From Planctomycetota bacterium (GTDB lineage Bacteria > Planctomycetota > UBA8108): DNA of 20,068 nucleotides. Below the pieces are notes generated by a model. It was not told the origin of the DNA and did no database searches. It saw nothing but the letters and a program-made list of their open reading frames with translations. This document shows positions 6,500 to 14,584 of this stretch, piece after piece (within the stretch, counting starts at the first letter, position 1; every line of letters starts with the position of its first letter). The stretch spans positions 9,698-29,765 of the forward strand of contig JAKUSY010000004.1 of NCBI GenBank assembly GCA_022451445.1, in the 5' to 3' direction. A program made the position numbers and the translations under genes.

Positions 6500-8611
6500 T
6501 CAGTCTTTTTTCTGGGCCGCCAGAGCCCTCTGGTAGCTCGCCGGCCCCATCAGCTTCTCCAATTCCTCGAGACGGCTCTCGATCACGGAGACTACGGGCC
6601 TGGAGAGCGAAGCGTTCTGCAGCTGTCCTGAGGGGGTGTCCTCGTTGAGGAAAGCGCGGGCGCTGGTGTATCTCCTCAGTGCGGCGCCCAGCTGGACCCG
6701 TTCGCGCGCGAGGTCTCCCATCAGGAGGTGACAGGTGGAGAGCTCCAGGACATCTCCCAGGACAGCCGCCGTTTTTTCGGCCTCATCGTAGAGGGAGAGA
6801 CCTTCCTCGTAGGCCCGTCTCTCCCTGGCGACCATCGCCCGGGCACGCAGCACCTTCAGGAGGCTCCTCTTGTCATCGGATGCCCGCACCAGCTCCTCGG
6901 CGCCGGAAAATTCAGCCTCGGCTTCCAGGAATCGGTTCGCCTTCTGGTGGATCTGCCCGATCTGGACCTTCATCGAGGCCAGCAGGCTCGCACCCTTGTC
7001 AGCGGGACTCTGCTGGAGCCTGGCGACGATTTCCCGGTAGCTCTCCAGCGCATCCTCCTCCCGTCCGGATTGGTAGAGGACGTTGGCGAGCTGTACACGT
7101 GTGGCCAGCCAGATGGCTTCCTCGCCGAGCTCATGCGCGAGCTCACCGCTCTCTTCGTAGTGCTCGGCGGCGGTGTCCAATTCCTTGCGCAGGTAGTGGA
7201 TGTTGCCGATCTGGTGCAGCACCCGCGCCAGGTTGGCCCGGTCCCCGCTCTCCTCGAGCTCTCTTCTCACCTGCCGGTAAATATCGAGGGCTTTTTCGTA
7301 TTGGTTTTCGTTCTTGTGGATGATGGCGAGATTACCGAGGCTGATCGTTCGAATGTTCCCGGCGGTCGTCTCGATGGTCTCCAGGAGGACCTTCTTCGCC
7401 AGGCCGTGGTAGCCCAGGCGCAGCAGATCCTCGATGAAACACTTCTGGAGCTGGCTGGCCTCTTCGTAATCTCCTGAGCGCATCAGGAAGTCCCGGGCGT
7501 TGAGCATCGACCAGGTGTTTTTTCCACTTCCCGGCAGGCGAAGATAGTAGTTCGCCGCGGCGATACGCAGCGCGCGGATTCGCTCCGGGGCGGGGGAATG
7601 GAATCCCTGGCAGGCCGCATCATTGACAAAGGGGTGGAGCTGGCAGCTCCACCCGGCAGAGGTATCCCCGCCGCTCACCTGGAATAGTCCGCACTCTTCG
7701 AGCTCCAGCAGCCTCTCGTCGGTATTCTCCGAGCCGATACCCACCTCGTCCTCCAGGCTCTCAGAGAGGCTTTTCATGAAGCCGCGAGTCAGGGGGCGTC
7801 CGAATTCAGCCAGGGTCTCCAGGAGCTCACGTGTGGCGGGATGAAGGATCTCCAGGACCTTCGTGTAGACAGTCTCGAGCTCCTCGCCGGTATCCAGCCC
7901 CGGCGACGGAGCCCGGTCCTCTCTTTCACTGGGGCCGAGCTTCGAGAGAAGCTGGAGAACGAGCGGACTGCGGCTGGCGGGGGAGTCGTCACACCGAGGC
8001 GCGATCGTCTCCCAGTATTCCTTCGCCTCCGCAGTGGTGAGCTTCGGCATCTCGAGCCTGTTTATCGAGACTCCGGTCGGGGGTTTTTTTGTCGAGGTGA
8101 AGATGATGGAGCCGGCGGCGTTGTCGGCAAGTCCCGAGCAGGCCGATACGAAGGCCTCCAGGGACCGCTGGGAGTCCTCGCCGCAGCCGGCTTCGAGGTA
8201 GTGGAAGTCATCGAAGCAGACAGCTACGTATTGAGTGGAGAGTACATTGAGAAGAACCGAGAGTTTCGCATCGAGCCTCGATCTCTGCCCTAGAACTTTA
8301 TCCATATCTTCAACGCCGTACTGGAGCAGGAAGTCGTTCAGCCAGTACAGGGCCTCTTCGATGCGCATTCCCCGGTAGCAGACGATGCGCTTGATGGCGT
8401 CAAAGCGTTTCGAAGACGAGAGAGCATCGATGACGGCCGTCGTTTTTCCCCTTCCCGCCGGCGCATCGATCCACAGCGCCGAGAAGTTTCGACTGTCGAT
8501 GAAATCAGCGACCTCAAGAATCGCCCCGGTTCGAAGGAAACCGTGAATACAGGATGGTGCTTCCAGGCTGACGAGCTTTTTCTCATCAGACCCTTCGAGA
8601 TACTCGTTCAT
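6500..8611 (-). CDS. STAND-type NTPase with C-terminal TPR repeats
   Basis: The protein has 703 residues from ATG 8611; no strong ribosome site is visible. The nucleotide-binding domain starts early: Walker A is APAGRGKTT (50-58), Walker B is VAVCFDDFHYLE (129-140), and the sensor-like strand is SIIFTSTKKP (168-177). A winged-helix-like segment (about 245-330) follows, with LLETLAEFGRPLTRGFM resembling the regulatory arm of MalT/NB-ARC-like STAND proteins. From about 370 to 655 the chain is helical repeat, with at least six tetratricopeptide units (for example around 423, 460, 504, 545, 585 and 625). No HTH, nuclease, TIR, protease or other effector domain is seen at either end. STAND proteins switch on ligand binding and oligomerise. 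This one could be a regulator, a scaffold or a stress/phage sensor acting through a partner. The family call is good, the role unknown. Confidence 0.85.
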   Translation of the reverse strand: MNEYLEGSDEKKLVSLEAPSCIHGFLRTGAILEVADFIDSRNFSALWIDAPAGRGKTTAVIDALSSSKRFDAIKRIVCYRGMRIEEALYWLNDFLLQYGVEDMDKVLGQRSRLDAKLSVLLNVLSTQYVAVCFDDFHYLEAGCGEDSQRSLEAFVSACSGLADNAAGSIIFTSTKKPPTGVSINRLEMPKLTTAEAKEYWETIAPRCDDSPASRSPLVLQLLSKLGPSEREDRAPSPGLDTGEELETVYTKVLEILHPATRELLETLAEFGRPLTRGFMKSLSESLEDEVGIGSENTDERLLELEECGLFQVSGGDTSAGWSCQLHPFVNDAACQGFHSPAPERIRALRIAAANYYLRLPGSGKNTWSMLNARDFLMRSGDYEEASQLQKCFIEDLLRLGYHGLAKKVLLETIETTAGNIRTISLGNLAIIHKNENQYEKALDIYRQVRRELEESGDRANLARVLHQIGNIHYLRKELDTAAEHYEESGELAHELGEEAIWLATRVQLANVLYQSGREEDALESYREIVARLQQSPADKGASLLASMKVQIGQIHQKANRFLEAEAEFSGAEELVRASDDKRSLLKVLRARAMVARERRAYEEGLSLYDEAEKTAAVLGDVLELSTCHLLMGDLARERVQLGAALRRYTSARAFLNEDTPSGQLQNASLSRPVVSVIESRLEELEKLMGPASYQRALAAQKKD

Positions 8612-8801
8612 GCATTTTTATCGACGGGGATAGAAGCCGCTCTTGATTGCATAACGGTTCTGATAAGGGCGTGATTCGTCCACGGGGCGGCAGGGTCCCT
8701 GCGCTGGGGCAGGAGCCGATCCCGGCGGGAGCCCACAGGGTATTCGGAATAAGGCTGGGCTGAACCAGCGCATCGGAAAGCAGCTGGACGCCAGGCGCTA
8801 C

Positions 8802-8837
8802 AGTCGCCGGATTAGTCGCCGGATTAGTCGTCGGAGC
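8802..8837. repeat. 12-bp tandem repeat across a stop codon
   Basis: AGTCGCCGGATT occurs at 8802-8813 and again, exactly, at 8814-8825, followed by a degenerate third copy (AGTCGTCGGAGC, 8826-8837). On the minus strand the array spans the end of the secreted-protein gene, and because 12 is a multiple of 3 each exact unit places a further TAA in the same frame. The 8612-8823 gap otherwise shows only short GC-rich hairpins and no clear gene. Confidence 0.85.
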
Positions 8838-10266
8838 GGTTGCGTCCCCTGAGTCTCCTGAGATCGGGGTAGCGTGACTGCTGGCCTCCCTGGGCGGCGT
8901 ACTTCTTGGCCATCTCGAGCACGTGGCGTTTCCAGAGAAGGTCGAGCTCTTCGGTCTCTTTCTTGAAGTGGGTCTTGAGAGCTTTTTCCTGGAAGTTGAC
9001 GTAGCTGAGCCAGTAGATCTTGAGGGCGTCCTCGTCATCCTCGGCTGCCGCCAGGGGCGCCTGTTCCCCCTTGAGGTCGCGGAGAAGAGCCTGCAGGTAG
9101 CGGGGGTTTTTGCGGACCCGGTAGAGGAAGTCCACGAGGGTCATCGCCATGGCTCGGCTGCGTCTCTCCTGCCGCCGTTTCATGGCCTGGGATTCAAGAA
9201 GGTAGTAGATGTTGTCCTCGTTGTTTTCCGCACTGAGAACATCCGCCGTGGTCTTGTAGTTGCGGTAGAAATAGGCCTTGTCGCGGGCATCCTTGCCCCG
9301 GCTCAACTTCGACATACCGATGATCTGTTCGGCGATTCCCTCTGACAGCCACCAGCCGACGCGACGGTCGGTTCCGTAGAGGTAGGAGACCGCATCGGTT
9401 GCGAGGACCCTGGTGGCGGCCGAGCTCTCGGGTTGCCAGAGGGCGGTATGCTCCTCGTTCGTGTAGCCGCTCTCTGCGTTCCTCGCATAGTCGACCATGT
9501 CGACAATCTCCGCGAACTGCTGGTACTGCTGTTCGGAACGCAGGAGAACAAACTGGACCTTGGCCGGCCAGAGGATGGCGTCCTTGCCCTTGACTCCGAG
9601 GAAGTTGGAGAGCAGCTTCTTGGACGACTTCAGGTTCGCCAGGAGCTGACCCATCTTGGGATGCTTGGCGGAGGAGAGCGTCGTGTGGATGAGGAAATCC
9701 TGGTCCTCGTAGGTATGGAACTCGATGTTCAGGTTCTCACTGAGGGTGGCGGCCCACTCTTTTTTCCGTGCGACATCAGCGGTGTATTGGTTGACGTCTA
9801 CGGTCAGCTCGCTATCTTCCATCTTTTCCCCGTCGGTACCGATGGGGGTTTCAGGCAGGATGGGTGATTCCAACTCGGGGGCGGCAGGCGCCTCGGTAAT
9901 GACGATCTCCGGGGTAGCCTCCGGTTCGGCGGGTGGACCGCCCGGGGAGCCTGTCCGTTTCGCCAGGTCTGTCTTGAGTACCCAGGAGCTTCCATAGCGT
10001 ACGTAACCGAGAGAGCCGCGGGCGCCCTCATGATCTTCGTCGATCAGGAGGGTTTCCTTCAGGTAGAAGGCCGCCTGGCTGGCGAGCTTGCTCTGGCTGC
10101 ACCAGAGATAGAATTGGAAGTGCGCGTTCGCATCCCTGGGCGGCACCCCGGCCGCGCGCCTGCAGTACTCTTCGAGGACGCTCTTGCCCTTGGATGGTTT
10201 GCTGTCCTGGGCTGTCAATGGGCCCTGTATGAAAAGGATGGCGAGGAGGAGGGAGATTTTTTTCAT
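8824..10266 (-). CDS. Secreted peptidase-MA-like (gluzincin-fold) protein lacking HExxH
   Basis: The protein has 480 residues from ATG 10266, with GGAG about 10 nt upstream. A signal peptide is clear: MKK, a hydrophobic core LLLAILFIQG, and a probable cleavage near LTA-QDS (19/20), so it acts in the periplasm or outside. Residues 29-97 resemble a tetratricopeptide-like motif with a Gly-Ser-Ser-Trp end; 107-155 is a Pro/Glu-rich linker. Residues 180-450 resemble the peptidase-MA/DUF1570 domain: a WLSEGIAE block at 306-313 normally lies just after HExxH and supplies the third ligand Glu. Here the expected HExxH position reads VLATDAVSYLYG (287-298) with no His. It is therefore probably a non-catalytic relative. 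The gene lies downstream of bamA on the same strand, separated by 210 nt with two hairpins. Confidence 0.8.
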   Translation of the reverse strand: MKKISLLLAILFIQGPLTAQDSKPSKGKSVLEEYCRRAAGVPPRDANAHFQFYLWCSQSKLASQAAFYLKETLLIDEDHEGARGSLGYVRYGSSWVLKTDLAKRTGSPGGPPAEPEATPEIVITEAPAAPELESPILPETPIGTDGEKMEDSELTVDVNQYTADVARKKEWAATLSENLNIEFHTYEDQDFLIHTTLSSAKHPKMGQLLANLKSSKKLLSNFLGVKGKDAILWPAKVQFVLLRSEQQYQQFAEIVDMVDYARNAESGYTNEEHTALWQPESSAATRVLATDAVSYLYGTDRRVGWWLSEGIAEQIIGMSKLSRGKDARDKAYFYRNYKTTADVLSAENNEDNIYYLLESQAMKRRQERRSRAMAMTLVDFLYRVRKNPRYLQALLRDLKGEQAPLAAAEDDEDALKIYWLSYVNFQEKALKTHFKKETEELDLLWKRHVLEMAKKYAAQGGQQSRYPDLRRLRGRNRSDD

Positions 10267-10322
10267 GGGTTGAATACTCCGGATAATTTTCAGTTTCTAC
10301 GCTGATCGCATTGTAAGGCAAG

Positions 10323-10357
10323 GCCTGGTGGGAAGCCAGCGACGAAGGCGACCAGGC
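10323..10357. repeat. Imperfect hairpin between bamA and the secreted-protein gene
   Basis: GCCTGGT at 10323-10329 pairs with ACCAGGC at 10351-10357, with an inner GCC/GGC pairing (10335-10337 with 10347-10349). No T-run follows on either strand. A TACAAT-like -10 for the downstream gene lies at 10315-10310 on the minus strand, but no matching -35 is seen. Confidence 0.5.
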
Positions 10358-10388
10358 GACAACTCTCGACATGGCCCGGGGGTAGGGA

Positions 10389-10454
10389 GTTGTTTGAGCC
10401 ACAGGCCCCCGGTCTCCGCCTAGGCGGAACCTGGGGGTTTTGGGTTAAAACAAC
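10389..10454. repeat. Long near-perfect palindrome downstream of bamA
   Basis: An outer 7-bp stem, GTTGTTT (10389-10395) with AAACAAC (10448-10454), encloses a strong inner hairpin. In it CCCCC (10406-10410) pairs with GGGGG (10433-10437), GGT (10411-10413) with ACC (10429-10431), and TCCGC (10415-10419) with GCGGA (10424-10428) around a CTAG loop. No clean U-tract follows on the minus strand, so a classic intrinsic terminator for bamA is uncertain. It may be a terminator or RNA-stabilising hairpin, or a copy of a dispersed palindromic repeat. Confidence 0.75.
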
Positions 10455-10476
10455 CTCTTGCGTCGTGGCCGCGGAG

Positions 10477-12882
10477 CTAGAAAAAATTTCCGATGGAGAA
10501 GAGGAAAAATTTGGTCTCGTCTTCGGGTTGATGTTTGAGCGGTGTTCCAAGATAGATCCCGATGGGAATCGGGATTCCGCCCATCAGTGGGAAGTTGAGC
10601 CTTGCCCCCACACCGACGACATAGCGCATTTCTTCGAATCGGAAATCTGACAATTCCTGGAGGTTGCCGTAGTCGAGGAATACCACCCCGCGCAGCATCT
10701 GTTCAAATATCGGGAAACCGTATTCGAGGGTTCCCCAGATCTGCGAGGTGGAGCCGATGGGCACGCCGTCGTCGTGGGGGCCCAGGCCCCGATAGCGAAA
10801 GCCCTTGACGGTCTGAGGGCCGCCGAGGAAGAAACGTTCGAAAATAGGAAGCTCATCGGTGTCGCCAAAAGGTTCTATCAGGCCAAGGTTGGCCTTGAAC
10901 GCGACCACGTGATGGTTTCCATCTTCCTGTTCGTAAACCGGAAAGCAGAGGCTCTGGCCGACACGTATCTTGTGGAATTCGAGCTCGCTGCCGAAGAAAC
11001 CCGCGGCGAATTCATAGTCCAGGGTCTCCTTGTGGCCATCATAGGGACCCTCGTAGGGGCGATAGAGAAGTTTGTCGTACGCCAATCCCAGGTTCAGTCC
11101 ACTGATGCTGGTGCTCCCCTCGGCGTTGACTACATCGGCGGGCGCGTCGTCATCGATATTGTCGATCTTGACGTTTCCAATACGTGCCCCGAGTCGGGCT
11201 CTCAGATCCCGGTCAAAATCAAAGGCATGGCTTATGCTCGGAAGGAAGCCGGTATGGCGCTCTTCCCACCTGCGTCGCCACCACTTGATGCTTCGGAAAT
11301 TGAGGCGCAGGGAATTTCTGGTGTCCAGCAGGTAGGGTTCTATGAAGGTCACCTGGTATCTCGACCAGATTGTTCCCGGCGAGAGATTGAGTGACAGTGT
11401 CTGGCCTGCCCCGATGAACGATGTTCGCAGGTCGTAGAGGGATTCCGGGGTGTCAAAGATGTCTAGATTCTTCTTGGTCAGCTGGAAATTTCCGAAGAGT
11501 CCATGTCCGGCCGAGAGTCCGAAACCGAACATAAAATTCCCGAAGTTGGGCACCTCGTCGACATTTACGACCACATCGCGGTAGGACGGCTGCGTGGTCG
11601 GCTCGTAGGAATAATCTATTCTTTGAAAGATACCGAGGCGGCTGATATTCGAGTGGCTCTTGACGAGCCTGGAGTTGTCGATCTTTTCTCCGGGGTAAAA
11701 CTCGAGCTCTCTTCTGATGACCCGGTCCTGGGTTCTCAGGTTGCCCTCGACCTTGATCTTGTTGATGTGGATCTCGTTGTTTTCTTCGATCGCGAAGCGC
11801 ACTCGCATTGAGGGCTTGTCGAGAGAGTGAACGAACCTGGGGGCGATCCTGGCGAAGAGGTAGGCCCTGTCCTTGTAGTAGTCGAGGATTGCCTTCTGAT
11901 CCCTGTCGAGTTTCTCCTGGTCGAATTGCAGGCCGGGGGTGGCCTTCGTCAGGTCGCTGAGGACCTGCTCTGAGAAGACCGTATTCCCGGTGAACAGGTA
12001 GCCATCGAAGACGTAGAGCTCTCCTTCATCGATGAGTATATCGATGGTGAGGCCATCCTTCTCCGGCAGTATATCGATGGTTCGTGGCTCAATCTGGACA
12101 TCCATGTAGCCATGGCTGCGATAGAATTTCTTGAGCTTGACGATGTCCTGTTGCAGCTCCTTGTGATTGAAGTAGCCAGGACTGAAGAGATCGAGGAGCC
12201 AGAATCCTTTTGGGCTGATTGTCATATTGTCGAGCAGCTCACTCGCTGAGAAGACGAGGTTTCCGGAGAACCTGATTTCCTCGACCTGGACCCGGTTGCC
12301 CTCAGACACGATGAAGGAAACGATCACTCCCCTGAACGTGGATTCCAAAACGTGATCGCACTCAACAAAGAGGAAGCCCTCCTTGAGGTATTTCTGTCGA
12401 ATGGTCTGCTCGTCCTGTGAGATCAGGTATTCATTGAACAGGTCGCCTTCCTGCAGCCGCAGGGAGGGGCCGCTCGAGTACAGGTTGCTTTCACTGAGCT
12501 GGGCGATTCCCTGGTAGTTGATCTTGTAGATCAGGGGTTTTTCTACCACCACGAAGCGAATCGCCACCCCGTCTTCGTACTTGCTCTCATAGGGACCGAG
12601 GACCCGCTTGAATTTTCCTAGGGCGAACAACTTGGCAGCCTCGCCCTCGACGGCTTCCGGATTGTAGCGTTCCCCTATGCGGAATTGAAGCCGGCCGAGG
12701 ATTTCCGCCTGTGGCGTCTTGTCGAGGCCTTCGATGGTGATCTTGCGGATCAGCTTTCCGCTCAGGGGAGATTGCTGTGCGAGGGCAACCCCCGGGTCGA
12801 GAGAGAGAGGCAGGCAGGACGTGAGGAACACGCTCAGCGCCAGTTTTACAAGCGAACCGGGTTTTTTGATTGAAGACTCCAT
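10477..12882 (-). CDS. bamA: Outer-membrane protein assembly factor BamA (Omp85)
   Basis: The protein has 801 residues from ATG 12882. The signal peptide runs to about residue 36 (KK, a hydrophobic stretch VKLALSVFLTSCLPL, then ALA-QQ). Five POTRA domains follow, opening with GKLIRKITIEGLDKT (42-56), then near 116, 195, 290 and 370, each with the beta-alpha-alpha-beta pattern and Gly-Asn turns such as FSGNLVFSASEL and FTGNTVFSEQVL. The 16-stranded barrel begins after about 440. The conserved lid motif VKGF (equivalent of VRGF) lies in GGPQTVKGFRYRGLG near residue 687-701. The chain ends in Phe, as outer-membrane barrels do. BamA inserts beta-barrel proteins into the outer membrane. Here the gene is not next to skp/ompH or lpxD. 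The segment from the last POTRA into the barrel resembles planctomycete homologues to my eye. Length and motifs are normal. Confidence 0.96.
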   Translation of the reverse strand: MESSIKKPGSLVKLALSVFLTSCLPLSLDPGVALAQQSPLSGKLIRKITIEGLDKTPQAEILGRLQFRIGERYNPEAVEGEAAKLFALGKFKRVLGPYESKYEDGVAIRFVVVEKPLIYKINYQGIAQLSESNLYSSGPSLRLQEGDLFNEYLISQDEQTIRQKYLKEGFLFVECDHVLESTFRGVIVSFIVSEGNRVQVEEIRFSGNLVFSASELLDNMTISPKGFWLLDLFSPGYFNHKELQQDIVKLKKFYRSHGYMDVQIEPRTIDILPEKDGLTIDILIDEGELYVFDGYLFTGNTVFSEQVLSDLTKATPGLQFDQEKLDRDQKAILDYYKDRAYLFARIAPRFVHSLDKPSMRVRFAIEENNEIHINKIKVEGNLRTQDRVIRRELEFYPGEKIDNSRLVKSHSNISRLGIFQRIDYSYEPTTQPSYRDVVVNVDEVPNFGNFMFGFGLSAGHGLFGNFQLTKKNLDIFDTPESLYDLRTSFIGAGQTLSLNLSPGTIWSRYQVTFIEPYLLDTRNSLRLNFRSIKWWRRRWEERHTGFLPSISHAFDFDRDLRARLGARIGNVKIDNIDDDAPADVVNAEGSTSISGLNLGLAYDKLLYRPYEGPYDGHKETLDYEFAAGFFGSELEFHKIRVGQSLCFPVYEQEDGNHHVVAFKANLGLIEPFGDTDELPIFERFFLGGPQTVKGFRYRGLGPHDDGVPIGSTSQIWGTLEYGFPIFEQMLRGVVFLDYGNLQELSDFRFEEMRYVVGVGARLNFPLMGGIPIPIGIYLGTPLKHQPEDETKFFLFSIGNFF

Positions 12883-12893
12883 CTGATTTTACC

Positions 12894-12921
12894 GTTTTAG
12901 TGAAAAGATCGAGTCTGTCAA
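12894..12921 (-). promoter_or_regulatory. Likely bamA promoter with perfect -35
   Basis: On the minus strand a consensus TTGACA (plus 12916-12921) is followed after 16 nt by TAAAAC (plus 12894-12899), 4 of 6 matches to TATAAT. The expected transcript start, near 12887, leaves only a few bases before ATG 12882, and no ribosome site is visible there. Confidence 0.5.
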
Positions 12922-12976
12922 GCTCGTAGGCTCTTTTGAGACCAGTTTGGCTGAAATGTCCCTGATTTGGACGCAT

Positions 12977-13016
12977 CGATTCGGCATTGGGTACCAGCCC
13001 AGGTTCGTGCGAATCG
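12977..13016. repeat. Inverted repeat in the bamA/DUF2203 divergent region
   Basis: CGATTCG (12977-12983) is matched by CGAATCG (13010-13016), and inside it TGGG (12988-12991) can pair with CCCA (12998-13001). It lies between the divergent starts of bamA and the DUF2203 gene and could be an operator or a leader hairpin. The rest of 12883-13159 holds the bamA promoter and a small GGGGC-TT-GCCCC palindrome (13088-13099). Confidence 0.45.
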
Positions 13017-13159
13017 GAGCAAACCGTCCTAATTCCTTAATTCCGAATATGTTGAGGGCGATGCGCCAGTGTCCTTTTGGTCGGCACGGGGCTTGCCCCC
13101 TGTATTCGCGTACTAACCCCCCATTTCGTTCATCTATCTACCCATTCCAGAGGCACACC

Positions 13160-13621
13160 ATGGAAGCCAAGGTCATCTCAATTGAAGAAGCCAACCGCAT
13201 GCTCCCGCTCCTCAAGGGGATCGTCGGTGACATCATGTTGAAATGGAAGGCGATCATCGAGAAGCGGGCGGAGCTTGAGTGTATTGAAAAAACCGGCAGG
13301 GACAGCGAGCTCGGCCTTGATTCGCTGGCGAGAGAGAATAGCCTTCGCGATCTGAAGCATCAGCTCAACTGCCTGATCGACAGGATCAACAGCTACATCC
13401 GCGAGGTGGAAGACCTTGGCTGCTTTGTCGAGGAGTTCAAGAGAGGGGTCGTTAACTTCCCCTCCCTCTACAACGGCCGCAAGATCTTCCTCTGCTGGCA
13501 GCCGGGCGACCTGAACGTGGGGTATTGGCACGAACTCGACGAGACCTTTAACGATCGCGCGGCAATACGCGATTTCTCAGAGTTCCTGTGTCACAACCCG
13601 GTTCATGAGGGACGGAGTTGA
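13160..13621 (+). CDS. DUF2203 family protein
   Basis: The protein has 153 residues from ATG 13160, with AGAGG 6 nt upstream; the open frame further 5' is not coding by character. The family pattern is clear: ISIEEANRMLPLLKGIVGDI at 6-25, a long helical middle section with a likely coiled coil (26-95), then GVVNFPSLYNGRKIFLCW (96-113), GYWHELDETF (121-130) and R-A-A-I-R-D at the end. DUF2203 proteins are small cytosolic proteins of unknown function found in several environmental phyla. The gene is transcribed alone, divergent from bamA and convergent with yebC, whose stop lies 9 nt away. Nothing unusual is seen. Confidence 0.9.
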   Translation: MEAKVISIEEANRMLPLLKGIVGDIMLKWKAIIEKRAELECIEKTGRDSELGLDSLARENSLRDLKHQLNCLIDRINSYIREVEDLGCFVEEFKRGVVNFPSLYNGRKIFLCWQPGDLNVGYWHELDETFNDRAAIRDFSEFLCHNPVHEGRS

Positions 13622-13630
13622 GGCGGTCGT

Positions 13631-14446
13631 TCATTCCTCGGAGGCAAGCACTTCGATGATCTCATCGGGGACATCCAGGTCGCTGAAGACGGTCTGCACA
13701 TCGTCGTGATCTTCGAGATCTTCGAGGAAATTCAAGGAGGCCTTGGCTGTTTCCTTGTCATCGATGACCACCGGCGTCTGGGGCTTGTAGATTAATTCGG
13801 AGCGGCCGAAGATAGGGCGATCATCTTCGGCCTCGCCCCATTTCTTCTCTTCCCCGACTCCCCGTTTTTTCTCGAGGAAGGCCTGCAGGGCGGTTCGGAC
13901 CCGCTCAAAATCTTCGGGTGGGGTTTCCACCTCGAAAGAGGAGTCCGCCTCCTCTATATTTTCGGCGCCGGCTTCTATAGCTGCCTCGAAGAGCTCCTCT
14001 TCTTCGACGTCTTCTTTCGAAATGCTCAGGAGCCCCTTGCGGTCGAATTTCCACATCACGGAATTGGATTTGCCGAGGGAGCCGCCTCTTTTCTCCAGCA
14101 TATTTCTCATCTCTCCACCCGTGCGATTGCGGTTGTCGGTGAGAACTTCCATTATGACGGAGAGCCCGTTGGGCCCGATGCCCTCATAGGTGAGCTCCTC
14201 GATGGCTTCTCCCTGCAGCTCTCCAATACCTTTCTTGATCGCGCGGGTGATGGAATCCTTTGGCATGGATCCGGCTTTCGCTTTTTCAATAGCGTAGCGA
14301 AGCTTGAGATTCTCCTGGGGATTGCCTCCACCGTTTCGCGCCGCGACCATGATGTATTTCGCGAGCTTGGAGAACATCTTGGATTTACGGGCATCGGCGG
14401 CGCCCTTGCGATGCTTGATGTTAGCCCATTTTGAATGGCCAGCCAT
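13631..14446 (-). CDS. YebC/TACO1-family regulator or translation factor
   Basis: The protein has 271 residues from ATG 14446, with a weak GGGAA upstream. The N-terminus MAGHSKWANIKHRKGAADAR is the family hallmark, followed by ENLKLRYAIEKAK (46-58), YEGIGPNGLSVIMEVLTDN (87-105), NRTGGEMRNML (107-117) and the C-terminal DDVQTVFSDLDVPDE (248-262). Family members bind DNA (PmpR) or assist ribosomes on difficult sequences (YebC, TACO1). Compared with the usual form of about 240-250 residues, a charged insertion of roughly 20 residues is seen around 193-214, before the SEL motif. The upstream gap 14447-14584 shows only a CTCAC/GTGAG hairpin (14515-14533) and no clear promoter. Confidence 0.95.
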   Translation of the reverse strand: MAGHSKWANIKHRKGAADARKSKMFSKLAKYIMVAARNGGGNPQENLKLRYAIEKAKAGSMPKDSITRAIKKGIGELQGEAIEELTYEGIGPNGLSVIMEVLTDNRNRTGGEMRNMLEKRGGSLGKSNSVMWKFDRKGLLSISKEDVEEEELFEAAIEAGAENIEEADSSFEVETPPEDFERVRTALQAFLEKKRGVGEEKKWGEAEDDRPIFGRSELIYKPQTPVVIDDKETAKASLNFLEDLEDHDDVQTVFSDLDVPDEIIEVLASEE

Positions 14447-14584
14447 AGTGGCTAATTCCCAGGTCGGTGGTTGAGCGGATCAGACAAGCCCGCTGGAGTT
14501 TTGCGGCCTGATTTTCTCACAGGGGAAGGGTGAGCTTTCACGATTTCGCCTTCGATTTTTGCCGGTTTTCTTTTTCGCTGATGG

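Noticed and set aside
8524..8535. 12-bp match (CCCCGGTTCGAA) to the tRNA-Cys T arm at 6447-6458, a possible att site
   Set aside because: It lies inside the intact STAND coding region, does not reach the tRNA 3' end, and no integrase is present; it is probably chance.
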